64,000 bases of DNA, taken from Zobellia laminariae (lineage in GTDB: Bacteria; Bacteroidota; Bacteroidia; Flavobacteriales; Flavobacteriaceae). The notes beneath the pieces are model-generated. The model did not search any database. It had not been told where the DNA came from and saw nothing but the letters and a program-made list of their open reading frames with translations. The stretch covers positions 806,001-870,000 of the forward strand of contig NZ_RCNS01000002.1 of assembly GCF_009725995.1 (NCBI RefSeq), written 5' to 3'. The translations under genes and the position numbers were made by a program. Below are positions 57,401 through 64,000 of this stretch, piece after piece; position 1 is the first letter of the stretch; each line of letters begins with the position of its first letter.

Positions 57401-57888
57401 TTGATATAATGCCTACGTATGCACGTCTTAAAAGTTACAAAGATAGAGTTGAAGCATTTATAAGAAAAAACAAGTCACATCTTGTTATTGATAAACTTCA
57501 TAAGAATATTCCAATTACACCCAAGGAATTAGAACTTCTAGAAACTTTTTTATTTAATGATGAGCTTGGTACAAAAGAAGAATATGAAAACGAATTTGGA
57601 AATCAACCTCTAGGAAAGTTTATTAGAAGTGTAGTTGGTTTAGATATTGAGGTGGTCAACAAATTGTTTGCTGATTTTATAGCAGATAAAAATTTAAAAC
57701 CTGTACAAATAACATTTATACAAACGCTTATTAATTATTTAAACACTAATGGAACATTAGATAAGGGATTACTTACCCAACCACCATTTAACGAGTCTAG
57801 CGATGATGGTATTATTGGATTGTTTGATGATTATAATGTTAGGCAGATAGTTTCTATAATTGATACTGTAAATCAAAATATCAGCTAG
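54454..57888 (+). CDS. hsdR: Type I restriction-modification endonuclease/translocase subunit HsdR
   Basis: An 1144-residue protein. The N-terminal DUF4145-like helical domain is residues 1-125 (AKYAALQCRVVLELTINWLY-type segment), followed by a coiled coil (about 145-205). The HsdR nuclease core is VDYVLWDDNGKPLAVVEAKK (D ... E-x-K, about 260-277). The SF2 translocase has RPYQLEAIKRV, Walker A MATGSGKTR (about 397-405), DEAH in IIIDEAHRSVYQKY (about 495) and LTATP (about 515). A late motif is QMIGRGTRLRP. The C-terminal domain resembles the EcoEI-like R family. It follows the PLD gene by 24 bp and needs HsdM and HsdS. Confidence 0.93.
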   Translation: MESNFSFINGDFPELFREASEAERYVFKAPKYAALQCRVVLELTINWLYDNDPDYERPYDSTLAALMYHEDFKDDIKATLLNELTLVRKIGNAAAHGKRVNEKEALICLRSVFRLLSFVGINYNSVCPAIPAFNEALIPAGEVHDKTLKQLQDKSDAVEKLLLEKKTQLEKEDKLQQENELLKKQVYEQQKQLKERKVERQIEVDFEEVVPVLTPETETRKLFIDVLLKEAGWDNLKAGRDIEYKVTGMPISVNPSGTGYVDYVLWDDNGKPLAVVEAKKTLHSPKKGKQQAFLYANCLEKMTGQRPIIFYTNGFETHIWDDLFYPERPVSGFYTKDELQYVIERRNTRKDLRQFQVNRDIAGRPYQLEAIKRVAEALVTTNNGDLKGKNREALLVMATGSGKTRVSAAIVDMLTKSDWAKRILFLADRNALVTQAKNAFKTHLPNLSAIDLTKEDEDNGTRLVFSTYPTIMNRIDSLKNEDGRFYSSGHFDVIIIDEAHRSVYQKYRAIFEYFDAILIGLTATPKNDIDHNTYSLFKIEDDNPTFAYELNQAVQDKFLVPPKALDVPVKFVHEGIKYNELSDEDKQKFEETFLDETPNEDVEISASAINKFLFNNKTIDVALDYLLNNGLKIEGGDMLAKTIIFAKNHKHAVFIEERFNKNYPQYSGKFLRVIDNYESKAQDILEKFCEDKIQLEPQIAVSVDMMDTGVDAPRVANLVFFKQVKSYSKYWQMIGRGTRLRPNLFGPGLDKKFFMILDFCDNFSFFNEFPDGIKSTNTKTLSEKIFEAKLNIITSIRDNIDATIEEDALAFNYTNQLHEVIKNLDQERFEVRKSWKLVTDFCNRQRWDNLSVGDVHDITTNLSGLAPYDIGGDELAKRFDLLILNFQQVILSGNRKAEEKYVRQIYSIAVNLQKKRNIPKVKEKIALIKQVQEEEFWQNTNVNIVEKIRVELRDLLKFIEKEEVKTVYTDFADEIQHHRVSEVDIMPTYARLKSYKDRVEAFIRKNKSHLVIDKLHKNIPITPKELELLETFLFNDELGTKEEYENEFGNQPLGKFIRSVVGLDIEVVNKLFADFIADKNLKPVQITFIQTLINYLNTNGTLDKGLLTQPPFNESSDDGIIGLFDDYNVRQIVSIIDTVNQNIS

Positions 57889-57937
57889 ACTATATTTTTT
57901 TAATCCTTGAAATAAACCTATTAGTGCTTTTGTTATG

Positions 57938-57971
57938 TGCAATTACTTTGCACAGTAAGTGGATAATATTG
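57938..57971 (+). promoter_or_regulatory. Shared island promoter motif C (SF2 ATPase gene)
   Basis: TGCA (57938-57941), ATTACTT, TGCA (57949-57952), 11 bp, then TAATATTG (57964-57971). The ATG is 28 bp downstream. It lies in the 110-bp gap after hsdR. Confidence 0.8.
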
Positions 57972-57998
57972 CAGTGTTAATCTTTTAAACCTGTACAT

Positions 57999-59762
57999 AT
58001 GACTGCTTATCAAAATCACTGGAATGCCGAAATCGAAACTTTGTTATCTCAATTAGATGCCCCCAAATCACTTGAGTTAAATATTATTGATACTCTGCAT
58101 AATTCTAAACGAACTGGAATATTTCCTAATCAAATTATCAATGCATTACGTATTGGGTTATCGGTAAAGGAAGGAAATCAGAATATGGCTTTTGTCGCAT
58201 CTATGCAGAGTGGTAAATCTGGTACAGTGTATTTTTTGTGTAATTATGTATTACCAGCGATTGGAGCGATATCTAAATATGAGTCAATTTTATTTGTAAC
58301 CAGTATGCGTGATACTGATTTGTATAATCAAAACTGCAGGGTTTTACACAAAGAGTATTATGATGCTTCTACTGAGGAAATGAATCCTTCCAATATTAAA
58401 GTGATGAAGATGAGTGATTTCTTTAATCACCCTAACCCTCATAAGGTAGTAAACGAGTTTAAAGTTCAATTGATTGTTAGAGATGAGGACCAATATGGTT
58501 GTGGAGAAGAATCTAGTTTTCAATTAGCATTTTTTAGTGAACTAAGAAGAAGAATGCCAGACATTAAACTTTTAGCAGTAAGTGCAACTCCGTATGATAT
58601 TTTAGATGCACAATACTCGGGAACGGCAGATGTTGATGTAATTGTAGGTGTTAGACCACCGGAATATTATGGGGTTTCAGAAATGTTGGAAGATGGTTTA
58701 ATTGAGGATTTGCCAGAGTCATTTAAACCGCTACAGTCTCAAGAAGTAGATGGAGAAAAGGTTTATAATGTACACCCTAAAGTGCTGTCATTTATGGGAC
58801 ATCTTTGTGGGTTTGATAGTGGTTTGGGCATCATAAGAGAATCAAGTACAGCAAGGGCTTTAGAACTTAGAAGTCTTTTGAAGGAGGGTTTTAAAAGACA
58901 ATGTGAGATAATTGCTATTGGTTCAGATTCATCATGTGATTTTGGAATAAATGAAGGCATTAAGGAAGTATCTAGTTTGATAATGAAGCGAGGAAAGCGT
59001 GTTGTTTTAATTATAGTCCAGGCTTTAACTGCCGGTAAAGATTTAGGTATTTTAAAAGAAAAGATACGTTTTGGTATAGAGCCAAGAGATCGTCAATTGG
59101 CAAATGGAGCCCAAGGAATTACCGGTCGTTTTTGTGGGTATCACAAAAACCGTGATTTCAAATTACTAGCAAGCTTGCCGTTGCTAAAACATTATGCACA
59201 GTTTGAACAAGATTGGGAAATATTTGCAGATGAGGAATGGAGAAATGAGTTGTATAATGACAACGTGAAAGGATTAAGTACTCATACCAAATTTGTTAAG
59301 ACACAATCTGAAGGAATGTTTACTCCGATAGTAAGCATTGAAGAATTGTCGTATTCTCAACTAATAGCAGATGGAGGAAGAGAGAAGCTTAGTTTTATTG
59401 ACGATGATGCTTACGATAGACTTCTCGATTATTTTGAATCAACATTTTATGAGGTTTCTACAAAAGGTACTCGTTTTAAGCAAAAAGGTATAACCGTTCG
59501 TATAGCATCAAGCTATAACCAGAATAGCAATAGAGTTTATAGAAACTGGGATTGTTCTTTACAACATGATTTTGGTAGTGTATTCTTTAAGAAGAATCCG
59601 TACGAGTACGGAATCCTAATAAGTAATTACCCAGAAGGTGATGAACGAAATGCGTCCGGGTTTACAGGCATAAAAATCTTGCGTTCCGGAGAGCAAGAAT
59701 ATCGTAGTCAGGAAACTAACGTGCAGAATAATTCTATGTATGGAAATGATGAAGCGGCATAA
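57999..59762 (+). CDS. SF2-like ATPase/helicase of unknown subfamily
   Basis: A 587-residue protein. An unusual Walker A-like loop is ASMQSGKSGTVYF (Gly72-Lys73-Ser74). Walker B is VRDEDQYGCGEE (DEDQ, residues 162-165) in place of DEAD/DEAH, and LLAVSATPYDI (about 190) is motif III-like. QALTAGKDLGI (about 347) and AQGITGRFCGY (about 372) resemble motifs V and VI. The C-terminal ~200 residues are unrecognised. It may be related to Z1-like ATPases of phage-defence islands, but this is uncertain. It has its own copy of the island promoter. Confidence 0.65.
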   Translation: MTAYQNHWNAEIETLLSQLDAPKSLELNIIDTLHNSKRTGIFPNQIINALRIGLSVKEGNQNMAFVASMQSGKSGTVYFLCNYVLPAIGAISKYESILFVTSMRDTDLYNQNCRVLHKEYYDASTEEMNPSNIKVMKMSDFFNHPNPHKVVNEFKVQLIVRDEDQYGCGEESSFQLAFFSELRRRMPDIKLLAVSATPYDILDAQYSGTADVDVIVGVRPPEYYGVSEMLEDGLIEDLPESFKPLQSQEVDGEKVYNVHPKVLSFMGHLCGFDSGLGIIRESSTARALELRSLLKEGFKRQCEIIAIGSDSSCDFGINEGIKEVSSLIMKRGKRVVLIIVQALTAGKDLGILKEKIRFGIEPRDRQLANGAQGITGRFCGYHKNRDFKLLASLPLLKHYAQFEQDWEIFADEEWRNELYNDNVKGLSTHTKFVKTQSEGMFTPIVSIEELSYSQLIADGGREKLSFIDDDAYDRLLDYFESTFYEVSTKGTRFKQKGITVRIASSYNQNSNRVYRNWDCSLQHDFGSVFFKKNPYEYGILISNYPEGDERNASGFTGIKILRSGEQEYRSQETNVQNNSMYGNDEAA

Positions 59763-59842
59763 GTTGATTTTCAATTGTTAAAGAGCTAATCTAAATATTT
59801 TTGTATGTCAACCTTCATTATTGTTATAGTCTACCAACTTTT

Positions 59843-61519
59843 TCAGTTAGATCTTAATTCAATCGTGGTACAAAATGGTTCTGTACATACTTTACAATTC
59901 GCGTCTTTATAATTTATGTCAAAGCAAATGTCAACCGACGTAACGCAACAAGGTATTTCAGATATTGGGGGTAAAGCAAATGCGATCTTAAATTTGTCGC
60001 CATTATTTAGCATTGTTCCATTTGGTTTCTGCCAAATCACTTCTCTTTGATTTACTTTATCCTCCAGAATAGAACCCGAATAATCTTTTACTTCAAGCCC
60101 AGTAGAGGAGTTACCAATTCTATCGTGGTTCACATTATCAATGGATGCCCATAGTGCTGGGTTATCGATACAAGTAGCACAAGCTTCTAATTCGTAATTA
60201 AAATCAATATCGGTTACAACAGCTCTTAATTCTGTTATGGGTATAATTGAGCTGTTTGTTATTGTAAATTCGTCTGTTGTAAGTGATAATGGAATACCAT
60301 GGTTCCAGCCCGTATCGTAAATGTAATTATTTTGTTCGATTCTATTTTGTTTAAATGTCAATTGGTTTTCACAGCAGTCTATATTTGGCTGGCAAAGAAA
60401 ATCATAATCATTATTGTTTCCTTGCTTAACACCTTCGGCACTATTACCAATCATTCTTGGGGAAAGATCAAAAGTACCTAAGTTTGGTTTTCCAATTATT
60501 TTATAGTCAAAGCCTTGCAGACTGGTGTTTAAACCCACAGCATTAATATCAAAACAATAGTTGCTTCCAGAAGTCAATATTGGACTATTAAGTGTATTTA
60601 CAACCGTTCCATTTTGTGTTATTAGTAATTCTAGTTCAATTGACGGATTATTACCATTAGGCAATGAATAGTCCAAGCAAATCTGTCCAGTACTTCCACA
60701 AAATTTACTACTACTTACATTAAGTTGTATAGCGCCTGTACTTACGTTTGGGTCATTACCACTTATACAAATATTATCAAGATATGTATAAGCAAAATAT
60801 TGCCAGAACTCACCGTCTTTATTTTCGAAAGTAATGGTAATTTTTCTACCAATTAAAGAACTTAAATCAAAATTAACAGTTTCCCAATCTTTAAAAACAA
60901 CAGGAAGAAGATTTGGCGTTGCTGATGAGCTTCTAAATAATGGGTTGTTGTTAGTCACAACGACATTACTATTTCCTCCTAAGTTTATGAGATTTGAATA
61001 ATCAGTGCCGTTATCAGAATCGATAATTGTTACCATAAAATGCGACGGATTAGAGAAATTAGAATCAATAGGATAGTCATTCATAACCATAGCATAACTA
61101 AATGATAAATTGGAGTTGGAGTTGGTTATAAGAACGTTATCTTTTAAAATTCTTTCTTTTCCATGTCTAACTAGCGCGTTTCCTAGTCTTAATGAAGTAG
61201 TGTTACCTATTGGAAAACTATGTACTTTGGGTAATACTGCGCCAACAATATCATCAGGCCCAATTGCTTGTTGTTGGTGATGTACTTGATTCACAGGTAA
61301 TATGTTGGGATTAGAAGGAAAGAAAGCACCTTGATTTCGAATAGTAGTTCCCGCTTGCGTGGGAGGATTATTAGGGGCTCTTTCTCCTTCCCAATAAAAT
61401 AGCCAATCATTTGTATTAATAGTTTCAGATTCAAAAGTTCCATTTGCACATAAGTTATTTGCCTGAGCATTTACTTTTAAACAAATGAATGCTGTTATTA
61501 TAACTATGATTTTTTTCAT
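59843..61519 (-). CDS. Secreted cysteine-rich protein, paralogue of neighbour
   Basis: A 558-residue protein with a signal peptide (MKKIIVIITAFICLKVNAQA). A jelly-roll-like domain follows at 20-260 (CANGTFESETINTNDWLFYW, with a carbohydrate-binding look). The C-terminal ~170 residues carry CATC, CC and CKVC motifs (ACATCIDNPALWAS, EIPCCVTSVDICFD, DANCKVCTEPFC). This end resembles the end of the protein encoded 4 bp upstream. No T9SS tail is seen. Function unknown; likely cell-surface or extracellular. Confidence 0.65.
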   Translation of the reverse strand: MKKIIVIITAFICLKVNAQANNLCANGTFESETINTNDWLFYWEGERAPNNPPTQAGTTIRNQGAFFPSNPNILPVNQVHHQQQAIGPDDIVGAVLPKVHSFPIGNTTSLRLGNALVRHGKERILKDNVLITNSNSNLSFSYAMVMNDYPIDSNFSNPSHFMVTIIDSDNGTDYSNLINLGGNSNVVVTNNNPLFRSSSATPNLLPVVFKDWETVNFDLSSLIGRKITITFENKDGEFWQYFAYTYLDNICISGNDPNVSTGAIQLNVSSSKFCGSTGQICLDYSLPNGNNPSIELELLITQNGTVVNTLNSPILTSGSNYCFDINAVGLNTSLQGFDYKIIGKPNLGTFDLSPRMIGNSAEGVKQGNNNDYDFLCQPNIDCCENQLTFKQNRIEQNNYIYDTGWNHGIPLSLTTDEFTITNSSIIPITELRAVVTDIDFNYELEACATCIDNPALWASIDNVNHDRIGNSSTGLEVKDYSGSILEDKVNQREVIWQKPNGTMLNNGDKFKIAFALPPISEIPCCVTSVDICFDINYKDANCKVCTEPFCTTIELRSN

Positions 61520-61523
61520 GATG

Positions 61524-63149
61524 CTATTTTTTAGGAATTAGTTGAGTTGGAGTTAAAATCACTCCTGATTGATTACCAACTCCTGTTCCAATCCCTCCAT
61601 TACCAATCCCACTAGAGGAAGCAGTGTTAGAATCATATTCGTAAGAGACTAAAGTTTCACAACTTTGGCAATTAATATCTGTAAAAGTATATCGTACCCA
61701 TACAGTAAAGGTTGAATTACAGCACGATAAAGAACTTAAATCTGGCAAACTAAGCAACATTGTAAATGCTTTTTCGGTATTAAAATCAATTCCTAAAGTG
61801 GTTTGAGCTGTCCATGAAAGTTTATTACCAAAACTATCGTTATTTCGGTCAAATGAATCCGCTACACCGCTGTTGGCCCAACCACTGTCTGGCATCGCTT
61901 TGCCTTCACCATTCTTAAACAGCCCCATTCTTGAAGCATCCCTTGTACAAGTATGGCATTGTTTATCATTTACATTTTGTTTAATTGAAACAATTTGCGC
62001 TTTTACCTCTTGAATGTTACTTGAATTCAATATCTGAAAACTACTGCGCATAGAAAAAGCAGATGAACCATTTGGAAAGTTTCCGATATTAATGAAATGT
62101 TTACTTCGGTCAATAATTTGCCAACCATCATCACCACAAATATTACATATACAATTAGGTAAATCTTCTGTAGGGTTTTCACCTGTAATTAAATTTGGGA
62201 AACCGGCTTCATAATGCTTTATATGTAATGCAGACTGAACCTCACCAACAGGTCTATGAAATTTAAAATATACTATGGCATCGTCTCCTGGGGCTAAGGT
62301 TATTGGAAATGAGATCACGACACCTGGAACTGGCGGTGTTGGCGGTGATGCTGTTTGTGTAACATTCGAAGGGTTACCATTACCAGTGTCTGTTACAATA
62401 AAGTTTTGGGTGGGTATTTCTATATTCGTAGTATTAAATACAGGATTTTTAAGATAAACTTCCCCTTGATAGTGTATATTTCCTAAATTATCATAGGCAG
62501 GCATATCGCAGCGAATATTTCTAAAATCGGCTATTAATCCAAGGTTTCGATTTGTGCCTGAAATGGAATTTCGATTACTTGTTTGAACACTACATTTTTT
62601 GAAATGCGATTCGACTTCCCAGTATATTTTCTTTTGTTCTTTGGTAAAATATTTTTGATAAACACTCTCTAATTCTTTGGAATGCACTACTTGAGCTTTT
62701 TTAGTTTTTTTTGAAAACAATAGCTCTTCATTATCATTCCAAACTTTTAAAATATAATATTGAGGCTTGTCTTTATTTAATTCCTTCCATTCAAATATTG
62801 GTCTTTCTTTTTGCGATAGGTAGATGTCTTTTTGATTTTGTGGGCTAATTAATTCGGCCGGAGAACAAACTATTTTTGTGTTTAGATTATCTATTAAAAA
62901 CTTTTTTTTTACGCTACAATTACGCCTAGTTAGCTTTGTATTCAGCTTAAAATGGGTAGTGTTGTTGCTTGAATTTAGATTGACTGGTTGTTTTAAATTT
63001 TTGTCGAAAAAATTCTCTGATTTTATAAAACCTTTGACGTTACTAGCTTTTTTAATATAAGAACTGGATAGAATATTAACCTTTTCTTGTTTATTAAATA
63101 CCTCAAGAATTATGAAAATTGAAAGAAAGAAGATGTATGATAGTCTCAT
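61524..63149 (-). CDS. Exported protein with shared cysteine-rich module
   Basis: A 541-residue protein with an N-terminal hydrophobic segment (YIFFLSIFIILEVF) that may be a signal peptide or anchor. A beta-rich domain follows around residues 110-190 (GPIFEWKEL-like Fn3 fold: RPIFEWKELNKDKPQYYILK). The second half has CHTC, SCC and CQSC motifs placed as in the downstream gene (QCHTCTRDASRMGL, SLSCCNSTFTVW, DINCQSCETL). It starts the two-gene unit; the next gene begins 4 bp after its stop. Function unknown. Confidence 0.65.
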   Translation of the reverse strand: MRLSYIFFLSIFIILEVFNKQEKVNILSSSYIKKASNVKGFIKSENFFDKNLKQPVNLNSSNNTTHFKLNTKLTRRNCSVKKKFLIDNLNTKIVCSPAELISPQNQKDIYLSQKERPIFEWKELNKDKPQYYILKVWNDNEELLFSKKTKKAQVVHSKELESVYQKYFTKEQKKIYWEVESHFKKCSVQTSNRNSISGTNRNLGLIADFRNIRCDMPAYDNLGNIHYQGEVYLKNPVFNTTNIEIPTQNFIVTDTGNGNPSNVTQTASPPTPPVPGVVISFPITLAPGDDAIVYFKFHRPVGEVQSALHIKHYEAGFPNLITGENPTEDLPNCICNICGDDGWQIIDRSKHFINIGNFPNGSSAFSMRSSFQILNSSNIQEVKAQIVSIKQNVNDKQCHTCTRDASRMGLFKNGEGKAMPDSGWANSGVADSFDRNNDSFGNKLSWTAQTTLGIDFNTEKAFTMLLSLPDLSSLSCCNSTFTVWVRYTFTDINCQSCETLVSYEYDSNTASSSGIGNGGIGTGVGNQSGVILTPTQLIPKK

Positions 63150-63860
63150 ATTTGTTTTTTGTGTTTTTCCAACAATTTTATTTCAGAAATAAAAATATTA
63201 TTTTGAAGAATTGCTTATGACGATTAATTTCAGCCATCTTTTACAACTGTCCATTAATGATGTTTTCAAATCTAGGGGAACGAATCTCTATTACAACTAA
63301 AATTTGTATGGTTGTAGGAGAATTCTTTGTAAGATATAGATTTTGATGTATGAATGGTTGTATTTAAGAACTCTAAAAAAAATCAATATATAAATCAAAA
63401 AGATTATAATTTTCGAATCTGTTGAACGTCAATATTCCTTTTCATTTTAAAATTTACTGATGAACAAAATCTATCTTCCTCTTAAAAAAGTTAATGAATT
63501 GCTTTTACCCAACTTTTTATAAAGTACATTTAATTAATAGTATTGGAGAGCCCATTTTAGTTTTAGTCAGCAGATACTTTTGTAACGTTATTGTTCTAAT
63601 ACAAAGATTTTATTTTGAGTTGGCATAAAAACAATTAGCTTAACAAGTAGGTAATTATATTGTTCATATTAGTTAGCGTAATAGATATTTTAAAAGCTGT
63701 GCATTTTGAACATATATTAGAAAACCTTTCGCAATATCTTTGAGTACTGTATAGTTGGTTACTCCAAATTGATAGAAAGGGCCAAAGAATATTATTGTTT
63801 AAATCAGATTTGTTAAATATTTAAAAGTTGAAATGAACTATTCCCTAAGAATTTATTTAA
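63150..63860. other. AT-rich gene-free gap
   Basis: About 710 bp with no supported gene, tRNA or long repeat. Short T- and A-runs are common. It must contain the promoters of the diverging genes at 63149 and 63861, but no box is unambiguous. Confidence 0.5.
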
Positions 63861-64000
63861 ATGACCATACAAGACATTGAAGAGATTTTCAAGACCGAAT
63901 TCGGAGCTATTGCAAATAAGTTTATTTTAATAGAAGAAAATTTATCCAGTTTATATTGTTCTAAAAAAGCATATATCTACCATCCTGGAGTATATATATT
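63861..64000 (+). CDS. Partial gene, 3' end outside window
   Basis: The frame opens at ATG 63861 and is still open at the window end, giving 46 residues: MTIQDIEEIFKTEFGAIANK, ..., SKKAYIYHPGVYI. The phrase Y-x-x-H-P-G-V-Y-I is like the start of GIY-YIG-type nucleases, but too little is present to decide. Confidence 0.5.
   Translation, partial: MTIQDIEEIFKTEFGAIANKFILIEENLSSLYCSKKAYIYHPGVYI

Overview
The window looks like a chromosome segment of a marine-type member of the Flavobacteriaceae (Bacteroidota). The reasons are an AT-rich composition, promoters of the Bacteroidota -7 type (TAnnTTTG), a type IX secretion (Por) C-terminal sorting tail, and family combinations typical of that group: DUF4834, DUF4870-like proteins, YfhO, BatA, SO2930-like dihaem cytochrome, FdhF/YdeP and a cysteine-free endonuclease III. 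I infer the taxonomy from this content; no rRNA or single decisive marker is present.

Region 1 (1-31.3 kb) is mostly core genome. In order it holds: a truncated outer-membrane-like protein; a small DUF4834 protein; a surface-glycan cluster (YfhO, a family 4 glycosyltransferase and a flippase); a formate-dehydrogenase-like molybdoenzyme with two small upstream genes; a Ser/Arg/Thr-rich exported protein; uvrA; two tandem copies of an ECF sigma factor, each followed by a 47-codon gene; nth; a frameshifted bcp peroxiredoxin; a metallo-beta-lactamase-fold hydrolase; an esterase; two small membrane proteins; a dihydroorotase-like protein lacking most metal ligands; a BatA/vWA membrane protein; a family 2 glycosyltransferase; a 1425-residue secreted PQQ-dehydrogenase/cytochrome/lectin protein; and tRNA-Ser(TGA).

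Region 2 (31.3-39.3 kb) is accessory DNA. An internally deleted IS3-family element lies about 110 bp downstream of the tRNA. It is followed by small exported or unknown proteins, a zinc-ribbon protein with a long structured leader, an XRE regulator, a 42-codon membrane peptide and an SF1 helicase.

Region 3 (39.6-59.8 kb) is the most interesting part, a defence-type island. It contains a WYL regulator; a fused DNA methyltransferase / specificity-like / histidine-kinase protein with its own receiver protein; and a long operon of DUF2130, hsdM, hsdS, small ORFs, an EcsC-like protein, two unknown proteins, a two-HKD phospholipase-D-like protein and hsdR. A separate SF2-like ATPase closes it. All four predicted transcription units carry the same promoter architecture, TGCA-N7-TGCA-N11-(TAnnTTTG-like), with identical spacing. 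I infer one regulon, most simply controlled by the WYL protein. Together these genes could be a type I restriction-modification system with an added phosphorelay and a PLD effector module; this is inferred and not shown.

Region 4 (59.8-64 kb) has two co-oriented secreted proteins sharing a cysteine-rich C-terminal module, a roughly 700-bp AT-rich gap, and the start of one more gene cut by the window end.
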